From Dehalococcoidia bacterium (GTDB lineage: Bacteria; Chloroflexota; Dehalococcoidia; E44-bin15): 61,497 nucleotides of DNA. Both the position numbers and the translations under genes were made by a program. The notes below the pieces were generated by a model. It saw only the letters and a list, made by a program, of their open reading frames with translations, searched no databases and had not been told where the DNA came from. Positions 16,632-25,759 of this stretch are shown one piece after another. Location: contig DATKYK010000008.1 of the NCBI GenBank assembly GCA_035528575.1, positions 1 to 61,497 on the forward strand, in the 5' to 3' direction. The first letter of the stretch is position 1. Each line of letters starts with the position of its first letter.

Positions 16632-17150
16632 TCATAGGTAGTCATCAAGCGCCGCCAGCAGTTCAGCCTGGCTCATAAAGCGTCCAATCCGAATATACTT
16701 GATAACCCCCTGCTCATCTATAAGGAAATTTGTCGGTGAATATCTAATATTGTAGGCACGGGCCGCTTCACCATAGCTGTCCAGAGCCATGGTGAACCCC
16801 AGGCCATAATACTCGGTATATTGCTGTACTGCACCACTGCTATCCACCGAGTCAATGGCGATGAACTGTATCTCATGCCCTTTTTCCTCGAAAGCGGCCT
16901 GAATATACGGCGTCTGCAGTCGACATGCCGCACAGTTAATAGCCCAGAAACTGAGGAAAACGGGCTGGCCCCTCAGCTCGTCTAGTGTTATGGTCTCTCC
17001 ATCAATGGTAGAGGCTGTAAAAGCCGGGGCCAGGGCGCCAACAACCGGCGCAGTAGTAGAACATCCCCAGTTCAACATTGCTAGGACAGCCAGCAAGCTG
17101 AATACTATCCATCGCTTAATATTTTCTCGATTCATGAAGCTACTTCTCAT
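16632..17150 (-). CDS. TlpA/ResA-like thioredoxin-fold lipoprotein
   Basis: A 172-residue exported thiol-disulfide protein. A basic start and hydrophobic stretch (WIVFSLLAVLAMLNWGC) form a lipoprotein signal with the lipobox cysteine near residue 30. Then comes APAFTASTIDGETITLDELRGQPVFLSFWAINCAACRLQ, with the redox pair CAAC (near residue 83) preceded by the usual FW. The cis-proline is in YSPTNFLIDEQG. It acts outside the membrane, reducing disulfides with electrons from CcdA, encoded immediately upstream (7 bases between the stop codon and this ATG). No cytochrome c maturation gene is adjacent. The start may be the ATG at 17150 or the one at 17135. Confidence 0.9.
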   Translation of the reverse strand: MRSSFMNRENIKRWIVFSLLAVLAMLNWGCSTTAPVVGALAPAFTASTIDGETITLDELRGQPVFLSFWAINCAACRLQTPYIQAAFEEKGHEIQFIAIDSVDSSGAVQQYTEYYGLGFTMALDSYGEAARAYNIRYSPTNFLIDEQGVIKYIRIGRFMSQAELLAALDDYL

Positions 17151-17157
17151 TTAGAAA

Positions 17158-17847
17158 TCAGGATAGATAGGCAAGGGTATTGGTAAGCACAAGCTTATTA
17201 GTAAGCATTAGTATTCCTATAGCGATGAGCAGTATCCCGCTGATGATTGAGATTACATTAGACCGACGCCTGAGCCATCTGATAACCGGAAGTGAAGCTC
17301 CCAGCGCCAGCCCGACAGCGATAAACGGTATCCCCAATCCCATCGAATAGGCGGCGAGCAAGTAGGCCCCTTTCCATGCCGTTTGTGAGTTAGCCGACAT
17401 GGTCAGGATCAGCCCCAGTGTCCCATATGCGCAGGTTCCTATCCCCACTGAGAACACTGCCCCCATCAGCGCAGAGCGCAGATAACCAACGTTTCCCCAA
17501 AATGGCCGGCTAAGGCGTATCTCGTAGTTGAGCCAGGGTATCTTCATGGCAGCCAGCAGGTATAACCCAAACAGGATAATTATAACACCCCCAATTATAC
17601 GTAGCAGGTCAGGGCGGAAAAACACCCCTATCAATCCCACAGACGCACCGAGGCCAATATAGACTACGGAAAACCCGACCACAAAGCTGATAGCGTGGAG
17701 AAAAATGGTCCAGCGCCTTGCTTCGGCTGATAGCGCAGCGGCACCACCCAAATTGGCCAGATATATAGGCACCAGCGGCAGCACACAGGGTGAGATAAAT
17801 GCCGCCACCCCTGCCCCGAAGGCAATGGGCAAGGAAGGATCAGTCAT
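17158..17847 (-). CDS. ccdA: CcdA-type membrane thiol-disulfide transporter
   Basis: A 229-residue, six-segment membrane protein that carries reducing equivalents across the membrane to TlpA/ResA-like partners. The redox cysteines are in ISPCVLPLVPIYLAN (first segment) and GIGTCAYGTLGLILTM (fourth segment), the family hallmark. The frame is open further upstream to 18039, but that extension (rich in Arg, Pro, Cys) has no family similarity. The ATG at 17847 gives MTDPSLPIAFGAGVAAF as in other CcdA proteins. Upstream on the minus strand, TATAAT lies at 17914 to 17909. It forms a two-gene operon with the lipoprotein. Confidence 0.9.
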   Translation of the reverse strand: MTDPSLPIAFGAGVAAFISPCVLPLVPIYLANLGGAAALSAEARRWTIFLHAISFVVGFSVVYIGLGASVGLIGVFFRPDLLRIIGGVIIILFGLYLLAAMKIPWLNYEIRLSRPFWGNVGYLRSALMGAVFSVGIGTCAYGTLGLILTMSANSQTAWKGAYLLAAYSMGLGIPFIAVGLALGASLPVIRWLRRRSNVISIISGILLIAIGILMLTNKLVLTNTLAYLS

Positions 17848-18061
17848 GGAGACTAACCTCGATAAGCGCTGGCTTCTTAGGCCTCGCTGCCCACAGCATA
17901 TGCATGCGATTATAGCACATTGGCCAGCAGTTGGCTGCACTGCGAAAGAAGCGGTAGGCAATATTTTTCCTTGATCGGGAGGGAAAAGTAGAGGAAGGTG
18001 GGTCGTCATGGGGCGCTTAAGAACCCGAAGGTGAGACATAAACCGAGAAAGGCAATTATAG

Positions 18062-19153
18062 TCAGAGGATCAACATGGCGTCGCCGAAGCTATAGAAGCG
18101 GTAGCCCTGGCGCATCGCCTCCTGGTAGGCTTCGAGAACATGCTCCCTGCCGGCGAAAGCGGTGACCAGCATAAGCAGGGTGGAGCGGGGCAAATGGAAG
18201 TTGGTGATAAGACCGTCCAGTGCGCGAAAGCGGTGCCCGGGCAGGATGAAGAGGTCGGTCCAGCCACAAAAAGCCTCGATCCTTTTTTCACTCTCTCCGA
18301 GACATGCACCGCTTTCAGATTGTGTATTTCCTTCAGTCAGGGTATCCAACTTCGGGCGGGCTGTTTCCTCGGCCTTAAGCGCCGCCTGCTCTAAAACCCT
18401 TACCGATGTGGTGCCGACGCAGATAATTCGCCGGCCCTCAGCTTTGGCCTGATTGAGCTGCTGAGCCACCTGCGGCGTTAGCTCGCCGTACTCCTTATGC
18501 ATGGGGTGATCCCCGGGGTCTGCCGCCCGCACTGGTGAAAAGGTATCAAGCCCGACATGAAGGGTGACAAAGGCAAACTGTATCCCCCTTTCCATCAGGC
18601 AACGGAGCAGCTCGGGGGTGAAATGCAGCCCCGCTGTGGGGGCAGCAGCGCTTCCCTTTACCCTGGCGTAGATCGTCTGATAACGCTCCGGGTCCTCAAG
18701 GGGAAGCTTAATATAGGGGGGCAGGGGTACCTGCCCCAACCTTTCCAGAGCCTCTTCATCGGAGAAGCGGAGCACCCTGAGCGCTCCCTCCATCTGTTCG
18801 AGAACCTCGCCCTGCAGACCTTCTAATTCTATCCTTGTCCCCTTGCTCACCCTTCTACCTGGCCTGACCAATGCCTCCCAGAGGCCAGGTCCCATACGGC
18901 GAAGCAGCAGGAGTTCCACCCTTCCCCCTGAGCTCGCTTTTCGTCCGGTAAGCCGTGCTGGAATGACGCGGCTGTCATTGAAGACCATGACATCGCCCTC
19001 GTGTAGTAGATCCACCAGCTCAAAGAAGTATCGATGCGCTATCGAGCAATCGTCCCGGGAAAGAACCATGAGGCGTGAGCGGTCCCGGGGCTCTACGGGT
19101 GTTTGGGCGATGAATTTTAGTGGGAGGTGATAATCGAAATCGCTGGTCTTCAT
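18062..19153 (-). CDS. queA: S-adenosylmethionine:tRNA ribosyltransferase-isomerase QueA
   Basis: QueA builds epoxyqueuosine on tRNA from preQ1 and the ribose of AdoMet. The 363-residue protein starts MKTSDFDYHLPLKFIAQTP and has DRSRLMVL, VFNDSRVIPARL, PTAGLHFT, the LHVGLDTFSPV block and, near the C-terminus, NFHLPRSTLLMLVTAF with YRFYSFGDAMLIL closing, all as in the family. An insertion of about 25 hydrophilic residues (around 255-280, ETARPKLDTLTEGNTQSESG) is not usual. The ATG at 19153 has no ribosome site; TATAAT lies seven bases upstream, so the message is probably leaderless. Confidence 0.95.
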   Translation of the reverse strand: MKTSDFDYHLPLKFIAQTPVEPRDRSRLMVLSRDDCSIAHRYFFELVDLLHEGDVMVFNDSRVIPARLTGRKASSGGRVELLLLRRMGPGLWEALVRPGRRVSKGTRIELEGLQGEVLEQMEGALRVLRFSDEEALERLGQVPLPPYIKLPLEDPERYQTIYARVKGSAAAPTAGLHFTPELLRCLMERGIQFAFVTLHVGLDTFSPVRAADPGDHPMHKEYGELTPQVAQQLNQAKAEGRRIICVGTTSVRVLEQAALKAEETARPKLDTLTEGNTQSESGACLGESEKRIEAFCGWTDLFILPGHRFRALDGLITNFHLPRSTLLMLVTAFAGREHVLEAYQEAMRQGYRFYSFGDAMLIL

Positions 19154-19160
19154 GTAACCA

Positions 19161-19190
19161 ATTATAAAGTGAAGGCTCAGCCCATGTCGA
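19161..19190 (-). promoter_or_regulatory. Promoter of queA, implying a leaderless transcript
   Basis: On the minus strand TCGACA (19190 to 19185), an 18-base spacer, TATAAT (19166 to 19161), then seven bases to the ATG at 19153. Confidence 0.6.
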
Positions 19191-19266
19191 CTCGCCTATG
19201 ACATGGACTTGCGGCATATGGTTTGCCGTGATTCAGGCGACTTGAGATAGTAAATTATTGAATTTA

Positions 19267-19299
19267 AAAAAGGGGCAGCGCTTGAGCACCGCCCCTTTT
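19267..19299 (-). terminator. Terminator of the thyX-folD-fhs operon
   Basis: Read on the minus strand, GGGGC/GCCCC arms extended by AAAA/TTTT enclose a 13-14 base apical part with its own GTGCT/AGCGC pairing and end in a run of six Ts. It starts 20 bases after the fhs stop codon. Confidence 0.8.
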
Positions 19300-19318
19300 G
19301 CCCTATTCTGTCAGTCTC

Positions 19319-21082
19319 CTAGAACAGGCCCATCACCTTGCCGGTCTTGGTATCGATATCCACCTTTCTAAAGGCCGGATCGGAGCTGGTTCCCGGCATC
19401 AGGCTGATGGCACCGGCGCAGGGACACAGGAACTTTGCACCGGAGTAGATTAATACATCGCGAATGGGCAAGGTCCACCCTTTGGGTGTTCCCTTAATGG
19501 CTGGATCATGGGTGAGGCTGAGGTGGGTCTTCACCATCATGGTGGTGTAGTCGTCGTACATGGAATCGCCCTCTAGAGACTTTGCCTTGGCCTCGGCATC
19601 CGGGGTCCAGCTTACGCCGTCAGCCCCGTAGACCACCTTGGCAATGTTATTCACCCGTTCCCGCAGTTTCATTTCCAACGGATAGAGGAACTTAAACTCG
19701 TTCGTCTCCTCGCAGGCCTCCTTGACAACATCGGCTAACTCGAGGGCGCCGTCGCCGCCATCGGCCCAGTGCGTAGATACGGCGCAGCGGGCCCCCGCCT
19801 CCTCAGCCGACTTTCTCACCATGGCGATCTCTGCCTTGGTGTCGGTGTGGAAGCAATTAATGCAAACGACCGGGTTGATGCCTGACCTCCTGATGACCCC
19901 AATGTGGTGAACCATATTGGGCAGGCCCTTCTCCAGCAGCCCCAGGTCCTCTTTGGTGTACGAGTCGGGCAGGGGAATGCCCGCTACCACCTTGGGGCCG
20001 CCGCCATGCATCTTGAGTGCCCGGATGGTAGTGGTAAGCACCGAGACGTGTGGCTTGAGACCACTCAACCGGCACTTGACATTCCAGAACTTCTCGAAGC
20101 CGATGTCTGCGGCGAAGCCGCTCTCGGTTACATGGTAATCAAACATCTTAAGGCCGATGCGGTCGGCTATGATGGATGATTGCCCCACAGCGATATTGGC
20201 GAAGGGGCCGGCGTGTACCATGCACGGCTGATACTCTACAGTGCACATCAGGGTGGGGTTGATGGTGTTTCGCATCCAGGCGGTCATAGCGCCTCCCACC
20301 TCCAGATCGCCTGTGGTAACAGGTTTGCCCGATTTATCGAAGGCTACAGTGATGTTATCCATCCTCTCCCGCATGTCGGCTAGATCCCTGACGATGGATA
20401 GCATGGCCATGAGCTCGGAGCTTACCGCGATGCCGAACTTGGACTGCATGGTGAAGCCGTCCATACGGCCGCCGAGGCCGATGACTATATTTCTTAGGCT
20501 CTGAGCGCAGAAATCCATTATCCAGCCCATCTCCACCCTGGTGGGGTCGATGTCCAGGCGGCGCATCCTGGTGAGCCGGGCCAGTTGCTCGTCATTGTAG
20601 TTGCGCTCGTGCTGCATCCTGGAGGTGAGAGCCACCATAGCCAGGTTGTGGGCGTTCATGATATCGTTGATATCGCCGGTAAGGCCCATGGAGAACTCGG
20701 TCAAGGGAATGAGCAGCGCATTGCCCCCGCCGGCGGCGGTCCCCTTGATATTCATGGTGGGGCCACCAGAGGGCTGGCGGATGCAGCCGCCGCAATTCTT
20801 CCCTCGCTTGCCCAGCCCCTCCAGGAGGCCCATCGCAGTCGTACTTTTCCCTTCACCCAGCGGCGTAGGGGTAATGGCGGTTACCTCGATGTACTTGCCA
20901 TCGGGCTTGTCCTTGAGGCGCTCGATTATCTTCATGAAATCGAGCCTGCATAGTCTTCCGAAGGGAATGATCTCGTCCTTCTCAAGGTGCAGTCTTTCCC
21001 GCCACTCATCGGGGGTTGGCATTTTGGCATCCGCTGCTTCGGAAATCTCCCAATCCTTCATTTTAGTGGCATCGTAGGCCAT
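19319..21082 (-). CDS. fhs: Formate-tetrahydrofolate ligase
   Basis: Fhs (FTHFS) joins formate to THF with ATP, the entry of formate into C1 metabolism and the Wood-Ljungdahl methyl branch. The P-loop is [12 protein letters not shown] (near residue 76). [23 protein letters not shown], the [10 protein letters not shown] segment, and the C-terminal [18 protein letters not shown] are all in place. From the ATG at 21082 the protein has 587 residues, slightly longer than the usual 555-560. This ATG has GGAGG at 10-14 bases; the frame is open to 21115 but that extension overlaps the ribosome site. It is last in the operon thyX-folD-amidohydrolase-fhs, with a terminator behind it. Confidence 0.96.
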   Translation of the reverse strand: MAYDATKMKDWEISEAADAKMPTPDEWRERLHLEKDEIIPFGRLCRLDFMKIIERLKDKPDGKYIEVTAITPTPLGEGKSTTAMGLLEGLGKRGKNCGGCIRQPSGGPTMNIKGTAAGGGNALLIPLTEFSMGLTGDINDIMNAHNLAMVALTSRMQHERNYNDEQLARLTRMRRLDIDPTRVEMGWIMDFCAQSLRNIVIGLGGRMDGFTMQSKFGIAVSSELMAMLSIVRDLADMRERMDNITVAFDKSGKPVTTGDLEVGGAMTAWMRNTINPTLMCTVEYQPCMVHAGPFANIAVGQSSIIADRIGLKMFDYHVTESGFAADIGFEKFWNVKCRLSGLKPHVSVLTTTIRALKMHGGGPKVVAGIPLPDSYTKEDLGLLEKGLPNMVHHIGVIRRSGINPVVCINCFHTDTKAEIAMVRKSAEEAGARCAVSTHWADGGDGALELADVVKEACEETNEFKFLYPLEMKLRERVNNIAKVVYGADGVSWTPDAEAKAKSLEGDSMYDDYTTMMVKTHLSLTHDPAIKGTPKGWTLPIRDVLIYSGAKFLCPCAGAISLMPGTSSDPAFRKVDIDTKTGKVMGLF

Positions 21083-21166
21083 ATAAATATAAACCTCCTT
21101 CTCTAATTTACTCACTCACGCGGAGCTATATTGCTTGAGATAGCTCATCGGTTGCGAGACTTATTG

Positions 21167-22084
21167 CTATTTCAGACCAAGAAACTCTAGCGCGTTATCC
21201 CGCAACACCCTCTGCTTGGTTTCATCCCTGATATCCAGCGCCAGGAACTGTTCCTTGGTAAGCTTCAGGCCATAGCTGTTGGAGCCGAACATGACCTTCT
21301 CGCGTCCCCGACTGCTGTTCATAAACTTGACCGTCTCGGGGGTCAGGTTGCGCGGGTTGTAGGCCGAGATATCGCCGTAGACGTTGGGGTGGCGGAATAT
21401 CATTGAGCACCACTCGTCTACCCAGGGATAGCCGGTATGTGAAAGGTTAATCTTGAGGTTGGGGAAATCGATAGCCACCTTGTCTACCTCATAAGGGTGA
21501 CCTACCCAGCTAGGCAGCGGCTCCGCGGAGTGCCCCACCTGCATCCCCACCGGCACCCCCAGCTCGCTGCACTTGGCGTACAGTGGATAGCACTTCGCGT
21601 CGGACGGGCAGAGGCCGAAGGTGATGGGGTGGAAGTAGACATACTTGAAGCCGTACTCTTTGACCGCCTTATCGATATCACGCAGGCTGTCATCGATGCG
21701 GAAGGGGTTGTAGCTGGCACCGCCGATAATCCTTCCCTTGCCCTCCTTCACCAGCTTGTAGATATCGTCAATGGGATACTCCATGATCACCTGGTGGTGG
21801 TAGTAGTATGACCACATCTTGACATCGGTGAGCATCACATACTCGAAGCCGACCTCATCCATCGTCTTTATCAGCGCCTCTACGCTATTATGGCCAGGCA
21901 TAAATCCTTGTTCTTTAATCTTCTTGAACTGCTCTCTGGTAGGCGCCTGTCCGCCGAACTGGGTCTTAAAGGTGCTGCGTGCCATTATCTTGAACTCTTC
22001 CCAGTCAAACATGTACTCTTCATACCCTGCCTCGGTGGCATAGTTCATTATGTCGATTGCTTTAATGTCTGCAAGCTCTGCCAA
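21167..22084 (-). CDS. Amidohydrolase-fold (PF04909-like) protein lacking canonical metal ligands
   Basis: A 305-residue protein of the amidohydrolase-2/ACMSD-like type. Barrel landmarks are visible: YVYFHPITFG (near 150), GVPVGMQVGHSAEPLPSW (near 180), FPNLKINLSHTGYPWVDE (near 213) and KVMFGSNSYG (near 270), followed by the usual NALEFLGL end. The N-terminal HxH metal motif is replaced by AIDIMNYATE, and the late Asp of FGSD is Asn. Three central histidines remain. Activity is therefore uncertain: a one-metal or metal-free enzyme, or a different substrate. It starts with TTG at 22084 behind GGAGG (6-base spacing) and sits 14 bases after folD and 84 before fhs, so the context is THF one-carbon metabolism. 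No gene name is justified. Confidence 0.8.
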   Translation of the reverse strand: MAELADIKAIDIMNYATEAGYEEYMFDWEEFKIMARSTFKTQFGGQAPTREQFKKIKEQGFMPGHNSVEALIKTMDEVGFEYVMLTDVKMWSYYYHHQVIMEYPIDDIYKLVKEGKGRIIGGASYNPFRIDDSLRDIDKAVKEYGFKYVYFHPITFGLCPSDAKCYPLYAKCSELGVPVGMQVGHSAEPLPSWVGHPYEVDKVAIDFPNLKINLSHTGYPWVDEWCSMIFRHPNVYGDISAYNPRNLTPETVKFMNSSRGREKVMFGSNSYGLKLTKEQFLALDIRDETKQRVLRDNALEFLGLK

Positions 22085-22098
22085 TTTAAACCTCCTTT

Positions 22099-22983
22099 TT
22101 ATTTTTGCTCAGCCTGTGCCTCGGCAGCCCGGACGGTGTTCATCATCAGCATAGTCACCGTCATCGGTCCCACGCCGCCGGGAACCGGGGTGATCGCCTT
22201 GGCCTTTTCTTTAATGGCGTCAAAGTCACTGTCGCCCACAAGGATTCGCTTTCCTTCAGCGGTTGTGCCTACCTGGTTAACCCCGACATCGATTACCACT
22301 GCCCCTTCCTTAACCATGTCAGCCGTTATCGCCTTGGGTTTGCCCATAGCAGCGATCACGATATCTGCCTGTTTGACGATCGATGCCATGTCCTTCGTCC
22401 CGGTATGAACCACCGTCACTGTAGCATTGGCACCCTTCTGTTTCTGCAGCAGGATAGCCATCACCGGCTTACCAACGATGTTGCTTCGACCGCAGACAAC
22501 CACATGCTTACCTTCGGGGCTGTTGCCGCTACGGACAAGCAATTCCTGGATGCCGTGGGGGGTGCAGGGCATGAAGTAGGGCTCGCCAATTAATAATTTA
22601 CCCACATTAACCGGGTGGAAACCATCGACATCCTTCTTGGGATCGATTGCGTTCAGCACCTTATCCGAAGCAATGTGCTTGGGCAGTGGAAGTTGGACCA
22701 GTATACCGTTCCACTTGGGATCCTTGTTCAGTTCATCGATCTTGGCAAGAAGGATCTCCTCCTTAGTATCATCAGGATACACTAAAGTCTCAGACATGAT
22801 ACCCAGCTCATCGCTGGCCTTGCTCTTGGCTGTAACGTAGGATACCGAGGCCGGGTCCTCTCCGACTCGTATAATGAACAGGCCTGGGGTGATCCCCTTC
22901 TTCTTCAGCTCATCTACCTTGACCTTAAGCTCCCCGCGAATCTCTTTTGCAATCTGAGTCCCCGAAATAATCTCCGCTGTCAT
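22099..22983 (-). CDS. folD: Methylene-THF dehydrogenase / methenyl-THF cyclohydrolase FolD
   Basis: The 294-residue bifunctional enzyme interconverts 10-formyl-, 5,10-methenyl- and 5,10-methylene-THF. Landmarks: GEDPASVSYVTAKSKA with the Tyr and catalytic Lys of the YxxxK motif, NGILVQLPLPKH, DVDGFHPVNVGKL, the Rossmann loop VVVCGRSNIVGKPV, and VIDVGVNQVG. PGGVGPMTVTMLM closes the protein. Length and motifs are normal. It follows thyX by seven bases on the minus strand. The operon provides methylene-THF for ThyX from formate loaded by Fhs. Confidence 0.96.
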   Translation of the reverse strand: MTAEIISGTQIAKEIRGELKVKVDELKKKGITPGLFIIRVGEDPASVSYVTAKSKASDELGIMSETLVYPDDTKEEILLAKIDELNKDPKWNGILVQLPLPKHIASDKVLNAIDPKKDVDGFHPVNVGKLLIGEPYFMPCTPHGIQELLVRSGNSPEGKHVVVCGRSNIVGKPVMAILLQKQKGANATVTVVHTGTKDMASIVKQADIVIAAMGKPKAITADMVKEGAVVIDVGVNQVGTTAEGKRILVGDSDFDAIKEKAKAITPVPGGVGPMTVTMLMMNTVRAAEAQAEQK

Positions 22984-22990
22984 GTTATGT

Positions 22991-23692
22991 TTACCCCTTT
23001 CTCTCCTTTTCGTCTGCTATTTCTTTAGCGGTGGGGAAAATCCCACAGCTTTCAGCCTCATCGCAGTACCCGAGGCGATAACATTTAGGCTTAAGCTCCG
23101 CCCCCAGGCGCGGTGCTACACTTTCCACCTCTGCCTTAATCAACTCGAAGAGCTCCACGATCTCCCATTGCGCCCTGAGGCATAGCCGCAACGAGCATGC
23201 ATGAAGCAACTCGCGGGCATTCATCGTCATAACCAGCCTTGTCACCATAGCACTGGGAAGTACATATCGGGCATCCTCCGCCGGGATACCCGCATTGATC
23301 ATATCAATGTAAAGCCTATGGCAATCACGCACCATGTCGTGGTATTTGGGCTCAAGCTCGGTCCTGGCGCTAATTGACGTCGGGGTAATATAATCAGCCT
23401 CCTTCAGGGAGAGATACCGCTGGCTCTGCTGGGTGAAGCTCGCCATTCGATGGCGTACAAGTTGGTGGCTGGTGACCCGGGATATGCCCTCGATGGCGAA
23501 GGTGAAGCTGGCATGTTCAAAGGTGGAGAGGTGACCTGAGGTGAGGAGGTGAGTGAATAGGCGATCTATCGCCTCCGGGGTTAATTGCTTGCTGATCTCC
23601 TTGGTATCAACAGGTGAGGTAGAAACACGGGCCGCAGCAGCGATTGTGCGCTCAGGATCAGGGGTATAACTGATCAGGGAAACGTAAATCAT
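22991..23692 (-). CDS. thyX: Flavin-dependent thymidylate synthase ThyX
   Basis: ThyX methylates dUMP using methylene-THF, FAD and NAD(P)H, releasing THF rather than DHF. The signature RHRMASFTQQSQRY (RHRxxSxxxxSxRY) is present near residue 80. EHASFTFAIEGISR and the C-terminal MNARELLHACSLRLCLRAQWEI helix complete the fold. The ATG at 23692 gives 233 residues starting MIYVSLISYTPDPE; the longer frame to 23749 runs through the promoter and is rejected. First gene of the C1 operon. Confidence 0.95.
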   Translation of the reverse strand: MIYVSLISYTPDPERTIAAAARVSTSPVDTKEISKQLTPEAIDRLFTHLLTSGHLSTFEHASFTFAIEGISRVTSHQLVRHRMASFTQQSQRYLSLKEADYITPTSISARTELEPKYHDMVRDCHRLYIDMINAGIPAEDARYVLPSAMVTRLVMTMNARELLHACSLRLCLRAQWEIVELFELIKAEVESVAPRLGAELKPKCYRLGYCDEAESCGIFPTAKEIADEKERKG

Positions 23693-23720
23693 AGCCACTT
23701 TGGCCTTGCAGGCCGTCAAA

Positions 23721-23749
23721 ATTATAACATGTGCCGCCGGGGAAGGCAA
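23721..23749 (-). promoter_or_regulatory. Promoter of the thyX-folD-fhs operon
   Basis: On the minus strand TTGCCT (23749 to 23744), 17 bases, TATAAT (23726 to 23721). The predicted start leaves about 22 bases before the ATG at 23692. Confidence 0.65.
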
Positions 23750-23795
23750 TAGTTTGCGAGCATTTTTTATTCTCTAACCTATCATATAGGAGGAT

Positions 23796-23823
23796 TTGGA
23801 GCGGACTCAGAATATGGTATACT
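23796..23823 (+). promoter_or_regulatory. Promoter of the acpS-nnr-coaX operon
   Basis: TTGGAG (23796-23801), 16 bases, TATACT (23818-23823) with TGG before it (extended -10). It is divergent from the thyX promoter, with about 50 bases between the -35 boxes. Confidence 0.5.
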
Positions 23824-23837
23824 ATGGCGGAGTGACT

Positions 23838-24221
23838 GTGTATCACGTTGGTGTGGACTTAATAGAGATAGAGCGTATTGAAAAGGTGTTAGCGCGCTGG
23901 GGGGAGCGCTTCCTCGAGCGGGTCTATACCGGGGCGGAGCGTGGCGATTGTCAGAATCGCGCTCCGTCACTGGCGGTTCGCTTTGCTGCCAAGGAGGCGG
24001 TGATGAAGGCTTTAGGCACCGGTATCAAAGGGGTTGGCTGGCGGGAGATAGAGGTTCTCCCCAATCGTGATGGCAAACCACTGGTTTACCTTTATGGTGG
24101 AGCGCTACAGAAGGCTCGGGGTTTGGGTCTGGGGGAACTGGCCATCAGCCTCTCTCACTCCCGGGACTATGCCATCGCTTCAGTTGTCGGGGGCAGTAGT
24201 GAAGATTGTAACCACAGATGA
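23838..24221 (+). CDS. acpS: Holo-[acyl-carrier-protein] synthase AcpS
   Basis: AcpS transfers phosphopantetheine from CoA to ACP. Motifs: VGVDLIEIERIEKV at the start, VRFAAKEAVMKALGTG with the Mg-binding Asp/Glu pair, and ISLSHSRDYAIASVV. I place the start at the GTG at 23838 (127 residues), because it lies after the predicted transcript start and follows GGCGGAG. The frame also has a TTG at 23796, inside the -35 box, and an ATG at 23814, overlapping the -10. It overlaps nnr by 23 bases. The neighbours make CoA, the substrate of this enzyme. Confidence 0.92.
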   Translation: MYHVGVDLIEIERIEKVLARWGERFLERVYTGAERGDCQNRAPSLAVRFAAKEAVMKALGTGIKGVGWREIEVLPNRDGKPLVYLYGGALQKARGLGLGELAISLSHSRDYAIASVVGGSSEDCNHR

Positions 24222-25758
24222 GATGAGGGAGATCGAGCGCGGCGCTGCCGAGCAGGGTCTTCCTTCCGATGTGCTCATGGATAACGCCGGGCTTGCCGTT
24301 GCCCTGCGGGTGAAAGATTGGCTCGGCGGCGCAGTGGGACGGCAGATCATCGTCCTGGTAGGGCCGGGCAACAATGGCGGGGATGGTTTGGTTGCCGCTC
24401 GCCACCTACACGACTGGGGGGCCAGGGTCAATATTTATATTTGCGGCCACCGAAAAGAGGATGATCCCAACTATAAAATAGTCACTGGTCGTGGCATCAC
24501 CACCGCTATAGCCAGCCAGGATAGTAACCTGGCCGAGCTTGATAGCCTCCTATCCCTAGGCGATGTGGTAATCGATGCTCTCCTTGGCACGGGGAAGCTA
24601 CGTCCACTTGAAGGCATCATTAAGGAGGTCTTGACTCGTGTGAGGGAGGTGAAAGATTCAAATCCTGGGCTTAAGGTTGTTGCCCTTGACCTGCCTTCGG
24701 GGCTGGATGCCGATAGCGGAGAAGTTGACCCCTCATGCCTTGCTGCTGACCTGACCATCACCTTAGGTTACCCCAAGGTGGGTCTCTTCTCCTTTCCCGG
24801 CAGAGACCTTGTCGGCGAGCTTATGGTTGCCGACATCGGTATCCCGGCAAACCTTGGGGGGGGAATCGCCACCGAGCTGATAACAGAGGAAATGGTACGG
24901 TCGATGCTTCCCCAGAGACCGCGGAGCGCCCACAAGGGTACTTTCGGGCGCGTGCTCGTCTGCGCGGGGTCGCTTCACTATGTAGGGGCGGCTTATCTCG
25001 CCTGTGAGGGGGCTATGCGAGTGGGCGCAGGGCTGGTAACACTTGCAGTGGCCCAGAGCCTCCAGCCAACACTGGCCTCGAAGCTAACCGAGGTGACCTA
25101 TGCCCCGCTACCTGAGGCAGCGCCCGGGTTTATAGGTAGCGAGACCTCCCCATCCCTGCATGAGAAGCTCGCTGACTATGATGTCCTGCTCATGGGGTGT
25201 GGACTGAGCCAGCATCCCGAAGTGGTTGAGTTTATCCGGGATTCCTTGCTTGAGATGCCATCCTCCCTTTCCCCGCTCATGGTTCTCGATGCCGACGCGT
25301 TAAATACCCTGGCACAGACCCCTCAGTGGTGGCAGAAGCTGGGGCGGGATGCTATACTTACTCCCCATCCCGGAGAGATGGCGAGACTCAGCGGGCTTCC
25401 CACTGAGGAGGTCGGACGGGAGCGGTCTAGGGTAGCACGGGAGAAGGCTGCGCTGTGGCATAAGACGGTAGTGCTCAAGGGGGCGCATACTGTGGTAGCT
25501 TCGCCCGATGGAGGGTTAAAGATTAGCGCTGTGGCAAACCCGGGCCTGGCTTCAGCGGGCATGGGGGATGTGCTCTCCGGGGTCATCGCCGGGCTTCTGG
25601 CTCAAGGGCTTTCTTACTGTGCCGCCGCTACCTGTGGGGTCTATATCCATGGGCTGGCCGGGGAAATGGTGCGGGCCGAGCTTGGCGATGCTGGCATGGT
25701 TGCCAGTGACCTGCTGCCGGCCCTGCCCAGGGCAATAAAAAAGACCAAGGAAGGCTGA
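24199..25758 (+). CDS. nnr: Bifunctional NAD(P)HX epimerase/dehydratase
   Basis: A fusion that repairs hydrated NADH/NADPH. The N-terminal YjeF-N epimerase half (about 1-215) shows IVLVGPGNNGGDGLVAARHL and VVALDLPSGLDADSG. The C-terminal ADP-dependent dehydratase half (about 225-519) shows GTFGRVLVCAGS, LTPHPGEMARL, VLKGAHTVVASPDG and NPGLASAGMGDVLSGVIAG. The GTG at 24199 begins MKIVTTDEMREIE as in the family and has GGGGG upstream; a start at 24067 would add 44 residues read out of frame from acpS. It overlaps acpS and is followed by coaX after one base. Confidence 0.95.
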   Translation: MKIVTTDEMREIERGAAEQGLPSDVLMDNAGLAVALRVKDWLGGAVGRQIIVLVGPGNNGGDGLVAARHLHDWGARVNIYICGHRKEDDPNYKIVTGRGITTAIASQDSNLAELDSLLSLGDVVIDALLGTGKLRPLEGIIKEVLTRVREVKDSNPGLKVVALDLPSGLDADSGEVDPSCLAADLTITLGYPKVGLFSFPGRDLVGELMVADIGIPANLGGGIATELITEEMVRSMLPQRPRSAHKGTFGRVLVCAGSLHYVGAAYLACEGAMRVGAGLVTLAVAQSLQPTLASKLTEVTYAPLPEAAPGFIGSETSPSLHEKLADYDVLLMGCGLSQHPEVVEFIRDSLLEMPSSLSPLMVLDADALNTLAQTPQWWQKLGRDAILTPHPGEMARLSGLPTEEVGRERSRVAREKAALWHKTVVLKGAHTVVASPDGGLKISAVANPGLASAGMGDVLSGVIAGLLAQGLSYCAAATCGVYIHGLAGEMVRAELGDAGMVASDLLPALPRAIKKTKEG

Positions 25759-25759
25759 G

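Noticed and set aside
17848-18039. 64-residue N-terminal extension of CcdA
   Set aside because: Cys/Arg/Pro-rich text without family similarity, across a -10-like box; the ATG at 17847 fits the family start.
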